From: Pirellulaceae bacterium
GTDB lineage: Bacteria > Planctomycetota > Planctomycetia > Pirellulales > Thermoguttaceae
NCBI GenBank assembly: GCA_012744395.1
Contig: JAAYCB010000444.1
Location: 1-46,232 of the forward strand
DNA: 46,232 nt
Reading direction: 5' to 3'
Positions 33,914 through 40,797 of this stretch are shown here, in pieces. The notes beneath the pieces were generated by a model. It was given only the letters and a program-made list of their open reading frames with translations, searched no databases and was not told the origin of the DNA. A program made the translations under genes and the position numbers. Each line of letters begins with the position of its first letter. Within the stretch, counting starts at the first letter, position 1.

Positions 33914-34008
33914 AATCGGGTTCCCACCAGGAGGTTCCGCTTCGCCCCGGAAGGCGCCCGGATCGATCCGTTTGTCCGCGGGAGGCGCGCGGGGAGCCTT
34001 GTTTCCAG

Positions 34009-34037
34009 ATTATACGTTACGGCCGCAGGGTTGGCAT
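34009..34037 (-). promoter_or_regulatory. promoter of the DUF1559 gene
   Basis: On the minus strand ATGCCA (34037-34032, 4 of 6) is followed by 17 bases and a perfect TATAAT (34014-34009). The predicted start near 34002 leaves about 88 bases of leader. A run of ten C lies further upstream at 34076-34085. Confidence 0.5.
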
Positions 34038-34142
34038 CGCGGCGGCGGAGAGAATCGCGGCAGCGGGCCTGGCCACCCCCCCCCCACCGCGCGCAGTTGC
34101 CCGCCGGGGAGCGCCGCCCCGCCCGGTCCGAGACCGGGCCGA

Positions 34143-36566
34143 TCAGGACGTGACCGGTTGCCGCGCGGCGCGGCCGGCGGGCCTCAGGTGCGGCACGTCT
34201 TCGCGCTCGCCGTGTCCAGCCGGCCGCTTCTCCTCCAGGCGGTCCATGGCCTCGCGGGCCTGCTCCTTGCGGATCTCGCGGAAGCCGCTCTTCCAGAATT
34301 GATTCCCGAGCGGGGAGGCCAACAGGGCCGGCAGCACGAGCAGGTTGCCGATCGACGAAACGGTCAGCATCGCCAGCATCATCGCGCCGAACCGCTGCGT
34401 GGGGGTGAACTCGCTGAACATGAATGCCGAGAGACCCAGCCCGATTACCCCCCAACTCTGGTAAATCGCCCGCGCACATTCCTCGTAGCCGTACATGATC
34501 GACTGGCTGCGATTCATGCCCCGCTTCTGCCCCTGGCGGCAGAAGATCATGAAGTGGATCGCGTCGTCGATCGTCACGCCGAGCGCCACGGCGGGCACCA
34601 TCACCGTGCCCGCGTCGATCACGATCCCGGTGTGCCCCATGTAGCCGAAAACAAGCGCCAGCGGGAACAGGCTGGGGATTGCCAGCAGGATTCCGGCGGA
34701 CCAATCGCGCATCAGGAAGATGATCGCGATGCCGATCAGCGTCAGGTCGCCCGCAAAACCCAGCAGCAGGCCGTCGAGCATCGACCGCTGGGCCTTGTAG
34801 ATCAGCGGGACCAGTCCGGTGTAGACGGCCGAAATGCCCTCGACCCCGCGCGCCCGGTAATCGGCCAGGACCGGATCGACCTGGCGGCGGATGTCGTGGA
34901 TGAACTCCCCGTAGTCCAGGTCGTTCAGGGCTCCGACTCGCGCGCTGACGCGCCACAATTCCTCAGCCTCTTCGCTGCACAGGTAGTCGCTGAGCTCCTC
35001 GCGGCTCCGGTTCAGGAGCGTGATCCAGGTCCGCCGCTCGATCATGCCGGGCCGCGCGGGGAGGCTGCGGGTGAAGGTTGGCGCCGCCAGCGTGCTCCCC
35101 ACCTCGGGCATCGCCCAGATCGTCCGCCGCACGTCCTCGACCAGGCGGAGCTGATCCAAGATGTCCAGATTGCACTTCTCCTTGTCGACGCGGATTACGA
35201 CTTCCATCGGCACCAGCGGGCCCAGGTGTTCCTCCAACCAGGCGTAGTCGTGCAGAATCTGGGCTTTCGGGGAGAACAGCCGCATCAACTTGACGGATGT
35301 CTCCATCTTCGAGACACCGTAGAGTCCGGCGCACATCAGCGCCAGGCAGATGGCGATCACCACCCCGTTGCGGCGGATAATCCAATCGCCGACGCCGCGC
35401 CACTTGGGCGAAAGACCCGGGTCGTATGCGTGCAGCCCTTCCTGGTTGATGTTCTTGATCGGCCAGGTTTGCAGCGCGGCGGGCAGGTACAGGCAGCAGA
35501 CGACCAGGCTGATCATCACCCCCAGCGCCGAATAAATGCCGAACATGCGGATCGGCACCAGCTCGCTGACCCCCAGGGACACCAGGCCGATCGCCGTCGT
35601 GCTGGTGGCCAGGAACAGGGGCAGCCCGGCGCGTCGCACGGCCTGGTCGGCCGCCCCCTCGACCGTGCCGTGCTCGTTGGCCGCGTCGCGGTAATAGTTC
35701 GCCAGGTGGATCGCGCCCGAGATCGCCGTCACGTAGACCAGCGAGGGCATCGTCAACAGGATCGCGTTCATCGTCGAGCCGGTGAAATACACCGCGGCGA
35801 GGCTCAATCCGGCGGCGAAAATCCCGGTCGTAAAGACCATCGCCGTCAGGCCAAAACTCCTCAAACACCACCACGAGATTACCAGCCCGACAACGCCGCA
35901 AATCCCGGCCAGCTTGTAGAGCGACTTCTCCCCCTCGGTGTCAATCGCCACGTTGTCCACCGGCGGACCGCCCATGTGGAGCTGGTCGGGCGAGATCGCG
36001 CACTCCTTCTCCGCCACCTCGTAAACCTTCTCCACCACCGCGTGGAGAAATTTCTTCTTCCGTCCAAACGTCCGCTTCGCCTGCTCGGCATTCCAGATCG
36101 CCTCGCCATCCGGGTTGACCGTCAGAACGAGGCATGTCTGCTTGCCATCGGGCCCGATCACGAACCCCTTGAGACGCTCGATCGCCTCCTCCGGCGACAG
36201 ACGCTGATCCTCGATCAGCATGTCCCGCAACTGCGTGCCCGTTATCGCGTTGGTGAAGAATCGAAACGGCGGAACTCGGGAAGTCGGATCCTCGTCAGGG
36301 GGGAGCAGCTTGCGCGCCAAGAGCTCCAACGCGGGGCTGTCCAGCGTGCAGCCCTCCCAGCTTACCAGGACGAACATGTCGCTTTCGAATCGCTGGCGAT
36401 ACCACCTGAAAGTCGTCGTCTCCTCGTATTGGGCTGGCAGCCAGGATTTCACATCGTTCGAGTTGCTCATCAAGGATCGCCTGGTCCCGACCCACATCAT
36501 GGGCATCAGGAAGGCGATGATCATTAAGACTTTGAGGCTGTTTCGCGCAAAGAAGGCTGGTTTCAT
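34143..36566 (-). CDS. RND/MMPL-superfamily exporter
   Basis: The protein has 807 residues from the ATG at 36566 (MKPAFFARNSLKVLMIIAFLMP); earlier frames are not hydrophobic. It has twelve expected membrane helices in two halves, each with one helix, a large periplasmic loop and five more helices. The first set includes LAGICGVVGLVISWWCLRSFGL and NAILLTMPSLVYVTAISGAIHLANYYRD. The second includes GIAIIFLMRDWSAGILLAIPSLFPLALVFGYMG and MVPAVALGVTIDDAIHFMIFCRQGQKRG, with the paired Asp in helix 10 as in proton-driven RND pumps. It probably moves lipids or hydrophobic compounds out of the inner membrane. No partner genes adjoin it. A C-terminal cytosolic tail is basic. Confidence 0.88.
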   Translation of the reverse strand: MKPAFFARNSLKVLMIIAFLMPMMWVGTRRSLMSNSNDVKSWLPAQYEETTTFRWYRQRFESDMFVLVSWEGCTLDSPALELLARKLLPPDEDPTSRVPPFRFFTNAITGTQLRDMLIEDQRLSPEEAIERLKGFVIGPDGKQTCLVLTVNPDGEAIWNAEQAKRTFGRKKKFLHAVVEKVYEVAEKECAISPDQLHMGGPPVDNVAIDTEGEKSLYKLAGICGVVGLVISWWCLRSFGLTAMVFTTGIFAAGLSLAAVYFTGSTMNAILLTMPSLVYVTAISGAIHLANYYRDAANEHGTVEGAADQAVRRAGLPLFLATSTTAIGLVSLGVSELVPIRMFGIYSALGVMISLVVCCLYLPAALQTWPIKNINQEGLHAYDPGLSPKWRGVGDWIIRRNGVVIAICLALMCAGLYGVSKMETSVKLMRLFSPKAQILHDYAWLEEHLGPLVPMEVVIRVDKEKCNLDILDQLRLVEDVRRTIWAMPEVGSTLAAPTFTRSLPARPGMIERRTWITLLNRSREELSDYLCSEEAEELWRVSARVGALNDLDYGEFIHDIRRQVDPVLADYRARGVEGISAVYTGLVPLIYKAQRSMLDGLLLGFAGDLTLIGIAIIFLMRDWSAGILLAIPSLFPLALVFGYMGHTGIVIDAGTVMVPAVALGVTIDDAIHFMIFCRQGQKRGMNRSQSIMYGYEECARAIYQSWGVIGLGLSAFMFSEFTPTQRFGAMMLAMLTVSSIGNLLVLPALLASPLGNQFWKSGFREIRKEQAREAMDRLEEKRPAGHGEREDVPHLRPAGRAARQPVTS

Positions 36567-36961
36567 GCGTTCAGGGAACCCTTCCGCGAAGCGGTCTTTT
36601 CCGATGTTACCACGGTTACGGCCCGCATTGATGCCAAAATCGGTTCGCGTGCCCCAACGGCTGAAGACGGCACCCGCCAGCCGGTCCTGCATACCCAAAG
36701 CATAAAGTCGCAGTTCCGCGGGTTCATCCGCCGGGGTCAAAAGAAATGCAGCCAGCGCCGAGATACCGCCCCAGGGGGGGGCTCCCGCCCACGCACGCAG
36801 CTCGGCAATCGCCTCGCTCCATGCAGCACATGCCCCATCGCGCTTCAGTCGATCCTAACTACCGCTCCGCCGACCGTCAAGCCGTACTTGAAGTCCGAAA
36901 CAGCCGCCAACCCCCCCCGAACGATTGGTGCAATCCCCCTTCCGCGGAAACGGGCGGCGAC
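36567..36961. other. intergenic region upstream of the exporter gene
   Basis: No gene is supported in these bases. A G8 run lies at about 36774-36781. The region holds the leader of the exporter gene, but no convincing promoter pair was found. Confidence 0.35.
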
Positions 36962-36999
36962 AAAAAAACGCCCGCTCCGACTCGCGGCCGGAACGGGCG
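36962..36999 (-). terminator. intrinsic (rho-independent) terminator
   Basis: On the minus strand a stem of 10 bp with one mismatch (CGCCCGTTCC / GGAGCGGGCG) with an 11-base GC-rich loop is followed directly by seven Ts (36968-36962). It ends transcription arriving from the candidate small RNA and the zinc-ribbon EIIA gene. It is the best terminator in the window. Confidence 0.85.
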
Positions 37000-37085
37000 A
37001 CTTGTGGGCGAAACAAAGAGGGCCGTATGGTGGGGCAGGGACCATACGACCCGAGGTTGTGGACGTGAATCCACAACCAGTGAAC
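36962..37085 (-). ncRNA. candidate structured small RNA, about 124 nt
   Basis: On the minus strand, a predicted start 5 to 9 bases after a TATACT box gives a transcript that folds into three stem-loops. The first is a perfect 9-bp stem (GGTTGTGGA/TCCACAACC, 37078-37055, loop of 6). The second is a 10-bp stem with one mismatch (GTCGTATGGT/ACCATACGGC, 37050-37022). The third is the intrinsic terminator (36999-36962). No open frame with coding character covers it. The region contrasts with neighbouring genes in having paired stems instead of G/C at third positions. It could instead be a long structured 3' end of the EIIA gene. No known RNA family was recognised. Confidence 0.5.
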
Positions 37086-37089
37086 GAGT

Positions 37090-37117
37090 AGTATATATTG
37101 CTGATCGTCGCCTGCAA
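37090..37117 (-). promoter_or_regulatory. candidate promoter for the small RNA
   Basis: TATACT (37095-37090, 5 of 6) is preceded after 16 bases by TTGCAG (37117-37112, 3 of 6). The surrounding TATATAC patch is markedly AT-rich for this genome. It lies between the EIIA-like gene end (37189) and the stem-loops. Confidence 0.45.
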
Positions 37118-37188
37118 TACTTTTTTAGAAGGGGTGCAGAGTGGCCCGTCGTGGGGAGGGCGGCCGTCCAACTGGCTCGCGGCCGATC

Positions 37189-37713
37189 TCAGCCCGAGCG
37201 GAGGAAACGCGAAATCCGCTCCAGTGCCCGCAGGTGGTCGCCCGGCTGGTTCGGCGGCGAAAGCAGCAGGAAGATCGTCTTGACCGGCGCCCCGTCGAGG
37301 CTGTGGAAATCGACGCCGCCGGGCGCATAGCCGACGGTCCCAACCACCCGCGCGATCGAGGGGTGTTTCACGTGTGGCACAGCGCACTCATACCCGATCG
37401 CCGTCGTTCCCAGTTGCTCGCGGCGGATCAACGAGTCGATCACGTCGGGCAGCGATTTCTGCGGCACGTGGCCGTGCTCCGCCAGGCTCCGCACCAGCAG
37501 CCCGATCGCCTCGTTGCGGTCGCCGGGCTGCATCGCGTGGAGGATCGCCTCGTGCACGAGGAAATCGAACTGTTCAACGCCCGGCAGGTGCGGAAGCCAG
37601 AGAACATACCCGCAGCTCGGACAGGGCATGTTGCCGGGCGGAGCCGTCGGTTCGATCGGCAGCTCCTTCTGGCAATTCGGGCAGCAGCGGAAATGGCTCG
37701 TGGGCGTCGGCAT
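37189..37713 (-). CDS. zinc-ribbon + EIIA(Ntr)-like (PtsN) protein
   Basis: The protein has 174 residues. Residues 8-36 hold a zinc ribbon (CPNC at 11-14 and CPSC at 31-34). Residues about 50-174 are a PTS EIIA type-2 domain: HEAILHAMQPGDRNEAIGLLVRSLAEHG, IRREQLGTTAIGYECAVPHVKHP, where His114 aligns with the phosphorylated histidine, and KTIFLLLSPPNQPGDHLRALERISRFLR. EIIA(Ntr) proteins usually work in regulation, not sugar uptake. The zinc ribbon at the N-terminus is unusual. It follows the flippase-like gene by 21 bases, so the two are likely one operon. Confidence 0.85.
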   Translation of the reverse strand: MPTPTSHFRCCPNCQKELPIEPTAPPGNMPCPSCGYVLWLPHLPGVEQFDFLVHEAILHAMQPGDRNEAIGLLVRSLAEHGHVPQKSLPDVIDSLIRREQLGTTAIGYECAVPHVKHPSIARVVGTVGYAPGGVDFHSLDGAPVKTIFLLLSPPNQPGDHLRALERISRFLRSG

Positions 37714-37734
37714 ACTGGGAGTCCTCGTTCGCGT

Positions 37735-38760
37735 TCATCCTTGGGGACGCGGTCCGGTTTCATATCGTTCGGCCTCGTGGATGACTTTCGCCACTTCGGC
37801 CCGGTTGGCCAGGTAATAGACATAGCCGATCGCCGCGATTACCACCGTCACGATCCGGTAGCTGAGAGCGACGACCAGCCCCTGGCCGGAGGCAATTGCC
37901 CCGCCCCCGGTCGGCACCTGCGTGTACAGGAAGTTGAGCACGATCTCGAACGGCCCGGCGACGATCGGCAGCACGCCCGTGGCGGCCCCCAAGGGGCTGA
38001 TGACGAAGTGCATCGCCAGCGAAGGGGCATGCTCGTACAAGGCCGCGCAGATCAGGTAGACGCCGATCGAGAAAAAACTGTGTACGGCCACGCTCATCAG
38101 CGCGGAGGCCAGGACCACCGGCCAGCGGCGCCGATACATGGCCACCGCCTCGGCGACCTTCTCCAGCAAGCCGCCGACGACCGGCGTCTTCGCCAGGAGC
38201 CGCGTCGAAGCGCCGCCCGAAAGGTCCGGCGCCATCAGGGCGATCATCGCCACCGTCCCGGCGATCGTGATCGCGTGGGTCGCCGTGCAGATCGTGCGAA
38301 CCAGCTCGTTGCCGAAGTCCGCGAAACCGGTCAGCAAGATCGCCGCCGACGCCACCACGAACAACAGGTACAACCCGATCACCCGGTCGACGAACACGCT
38401 CGCCACCGCCTGGGTCCGCCGGCCGGGACAGGAGAGCGCTAGCAGGTACGCCTTGAGCAGATCGCCGCCCACCACGCCCATCGGCGCCAGATTGAACAGG
38501 TATCCCACCAGCCCGATCCGCAACGCGTCCTTCAGCGTGAAGGGAATCTCCAGCGCGCGGACCAGGTAGTACCAGCGGATCAGCGTCAGCAGAACGGCGG
38601 TCCCGCTGAACACCAGCGACAACCCCAGCAGCGGCCAATTCTTCGACTGATGCGCCAGCGTTGTGAACGCGTCGTCCTTCTGCGCATCCCAGAACAGGTA
38701 AGCCAGGATGGCGATCGGCACGCCGACCTTCACGGCGAGCAGAGCGGTTCTTTTGACCAT
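37735..38760 (-). CDS. LPG-synthase-TM/UPF0104-type integral membrane flippase-like protein
   Basis: The protein has 341 residues and about eight hydrophobic helices. The motifs LLTLIRWYYLVRALEIPFTLKDALRIGLVGYLFNLAPMGVVGGDLLKAYLL, then SVFVDRVIGLYLLFVVA and ISPLGAATGVLPIVAGPFEIVLNFLY match the AglD2/LPG_synthase_TM family (parts quoted for description only). The PMGVVGGD and DRVIGLY motifs are the family signature. Members move lipid-linked sugars or phospholipids across the membrane or form the membrane half of aminoacyl-phosphatidylglycerol synthases; no catalytic C-terminal half is present here. It probably shares an operon with the EIIA-like gene that follows. Confidence 0.85.
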   Translation of the reverse strand: MVKRTALLAVKVGVPIAILAYLFWDAQKDDAFTTLAHQSKNWPLLGLSLVFSGTAVLLTLIRWYYLVRALEIPFTLKDALRIGLVGYLFNLAPMGVVGGDLLKAYLLALSCPGRRTQAVASVFVDRVIGLYLLFVVASAAILLTGFADFGNELVRTICTATHAITIAGTVAMIALMAPDLSGGASTRLLAKTPVVGGLLEKVAEAVAMYRRRWPVVLASALMSVAVHSFFSIGVYLICAALYEHAPSLAMHFVISPLGAATGVLPIVAGPFEIVLNFLYTQVPTGGGAIASGQGLVVALSYRIVTVVIAAIGYVYYLANRAEVAKVIHEAERYETGPRPQG

Positions 38761-38825
38761 GCCGGTTTCCTGTCCGCGACGAAAGGCCTGCGTCGCCCGC
38801 TGTCGGCAAGCTGCATGAACGTTGG

Positions 38826-38863
38826 ATTATAGCAGGAACCCGCAGCGCCCGCAGCGCCCGCAG
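38826..38863 (-). promoter_or_regulatory. perfect -10 box with tandem repeats in the -35 region, before the flippase gene
   Basis: On the minus strand a perfect TATAAT lies at 38831-38826. Where a -35 box should be (38849-38854) there are instead 2.8 copies of a 9-base unit cccgcagcg (38839-38863). The missing -35 and the repeats suggest an activator-dependent or regulated promoter. The predicted start is about 65 bases before the ATG at 38760. Confidence 0.45.
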
Positions 38864-38922
38864 CTCGGGCGCCGCCGCGGGGGCTGTCTCTCTCCCGCGG
38901 GCTGGCGGCGCCGCGGAATCGC

Positions 38923-39777
38923 CTAGAGGGCCTTCCGCGCCAGCCGTTCCGCTTCGACCTGGCCAAAATGCCAGAACAGGTCGTCCCACAAGAAGGGCTT
39001 CGCCACCACCGCGCGGGCGCCGGCCGCGAGGAAACGGTCCCGCTCCCGGCAGCGAGGAAAATCGGCCAGAACGATCACCGCCGCATGCCAATCGGATCGC
39101 AGCCGGCGGAGGACGGCGATCTCCTCGTCCATCCTGCCCGCCGCGTCGAAGAGGATCAGCCCTGGACTGTCCAGCGGCAGATCGTCCGGCGGGCGTAGCC
39201 AGCGCGCCGAGTGGCCCCGCCGCCGACACCCGTCGGCGAGCAACTCGTAGAGGTCGTGTTGCCAGGTCACGATGTCGACCAGCCCGGCGCCGTTGGCATC
39301 GAAACCGCCCGCCAACACCAGGCATCGCTCCTCTTCACCCGCCGTCGGCGGCAGGCTCCAGACCGACGCGCCGCCCGCCAGCAGCCGCCCCAGCTCGCGA
39401 TCGCAGTGGGATACCCATTGGTGCCAGAAGACGCGGACCGCGCCCGGCCAGGGCCGGCCGGTCCGCGTCTCCCCTTCGCACCAGGGACCGAGCAGGGCGA
39501 CCATCCGCGCCAACGGCGCCGCGCTGCGGATCGGCGCGATCTGCGATTCCGAGAACTCGTCCGGGTAGGATTGGACAACCACGACCACGTCGGGTACCAG
39601 CGATTCCCGCTCCAGAAGGGCGATCCCTGCGGACGCATCAGCAGCCGCCACGACCCTGCCCCACGACTCCAACGCCTGCCGGGCACCGCCGAACTCCGGC
39701 CGCGACAGGTCGCCCAGACACAACATTGCCAGTTGACCGGGCCGGCCGTCCGAGGAGTCGCGAGTCTGATCTTCCAT
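38923..39777 (-). CDS. degenerate response-regulator-receiver-like protein
   Basis: The protein has 284 residues from the ATG at 39777. It has two similar halves. The N-terminal lobe (AMLCLGDLSRPEFGGARQALESWGRVVAAADASAG, PDVVVVVQSYPDEFSE) looks like a receiver fold whose Asp is lost. The C-terminal lobe (GLILFDAAGRMDEEIAVLRRLRSDWHAAVIVLADFPRCRERDRFLAAGARAVVAKPFLWDDL, in parts) keeps an Asp after the third strand and a Lys before Pro-Phe as in receivers, but the Thr/Ser switch is Ala. It could still take a phosphate or serve as a protein platform. It follows the HTH-EIIA gene by 47 bases. Confidence 0.6.
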   Translation of the reverse strand: MEDQTRDSSDGRPGQLAMLCLGDLSRPEFGGARQALESWGRVVAAADASAGIALLERESLVPDVVVVVQSYPDEFSESQIAPIRSAAPLARMVALLGPWCEGETRTGRPWPGAVRVFWHQWVSHCDRELGRLLAGGASVWSLPPTAGEEERCLVLAGGFDANGAGLVDIVTWQHDLYELLADGCRRRGHSARWLRPPDDLPLDSPGLILFDAAGRMDEEIAVLRRLRSDWHAAVIVLADFPRCRERDRFLAAGARAVVAKPFLWDDLFWHFGQVEAERLARKAL

Positions 39778-39824
39778 CAACACGCTCGATTGCACCCAGG
39801 CTGCGGTCTGATCCCCCCGGCCGC

Positions 39825-40532
39825 CTACAGCGTCGCCTCCGCCACGGCGATCAACCGATGCACGCTTGGCGAATCCTCCGCCTCGCGCAAATTCTGGAGA
39901 AAACCCGGACTTCCGAGCACGCGGGCCAGCCGAGCCAGCGTTCGCAAGTGGCCGCGATCGTCGACCGAGCAAATCAGGAAGAACAGGTCAGTCAAGTTGC
40001 CGAAGCCGCCGCCAAACGGAATCCCCGAAGCCGACCGGCCAAACGCCAGCAGGGGTTGCCCCAGAATCGACGCCATCGGACGCCGCGGGTGAAGCAGCGC
40101 CACGCCATTGTCAAGCGCTGTCGGATGCATCTCCTCCCGATCGCGGACCGCCGCCGCCATCTTCTCCGGATCCCACAAGTATCCGGTCCCAGCCGCCAGG
40201 TCCACCATCGCCGTGATCGCCGAGTTCCTCGTCTTCGCCATCAGCGGGATCGCAATCGCCTCGACCAAGAGGATCTCGGCCAGGACAATCTCCTGGGCAT
40301 CCTCCGGACCCCGGTTGCGGCGCAGCGCCCCTTCGACGTTCACCAACTCCTCCTCGTCGGCCAGGCCGATCCGGGTCTCAAGCCAGTGATGAATCTCCGC
40401 GCGGGAAAACCGCCACTCGCCCCCAACCTTCCGACCGGGAAGCTTGCCGCGATCCGCCAGCCGGCCAACCTTCTGTGGCAAAAGGTGGAGGTAGGCGGCC
40501 AGACTCTCCAGATCGAAGTCCTCGTGGGGCAT
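39825..40532 (-). CDS. HTH + EIIA(Ntr)-like (PtsN) regulatory protein
   Basis: The protein has 235 residues from the ATG at 40532. Residues 7-52 are a MerR/excisionase-type helix-turn-helix (LESLAAYLHLLPQKVGRLADRGKLPGRKVGGEWRFSRAEIHHWLE). Residues about 80-235 are an EIIA type-2 domain: VEAIAIPLMAKTRNSAITAMVDLAAGTG, ALDNGVALLHPRRPMASILGQPLLAFGR, where His148 is the likely phosphorylation site, and TDLFFLICSVDDRGHLRTLARLARVL. Joining a DNA-binding module to EIIA(Ntr) suggests a phosphorylation-controlled regulator. Earlier in-frame starts are non-conserved basic text. It is the first gene of the run that continues with the receiver-like gene. Confidence 0.85.
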   Translation of the reverse strand: MPHEDFDLESLAAYLHLLPQKVGRLADRGKLPGRKVGGEWRFSRAEIHHWLETRIGLADEEELVNVEGALRRNRGPEDAQEIVLAEILLVEAIAIPLMAKTRNSAITAMVDLAAGTGYLWDPEKMAAAVRDREEMHPTALDNGVALLHPRRPMASILGQPLLAFGRSASGIPFGGGFGNLTDLFFLICSVDDRGHLRTLARLARVLGSPGFLQNLREAEDSPSVHRLIAVAEATL

Positions 40533-40797
40533 GAAAACACCGCTGCATGGGCCCAAGCGCCGGGGCTGTAAATCCCGTAGACCGCCATGATCGCCGATTT
40601 TCACAAACCTGTCCAGGCCCGCTCCGCCGACCCCGTCCGACAACACGTAGGACGGGGATCCCGGCCCGTTGCGGTGTCTTGTGGTGACGCAGCGCTGGCG
40701 TTTTGACGGTGCAAGTGGCACTCGCCTTGGCGAACGTTTCGCGCCCACGCCAATCGCCCCGGATTGCTCCGCACCACCCTACATGCTCCTGTACGAA

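Noticed and set aside
33729-36527. 932-codon plus-strand open frame opposite the RND/MMPL exporter
   Set aside because: It is an antisense shadow of a clear transporter gene, with His/Asp/Arg-rich composition and no motif.
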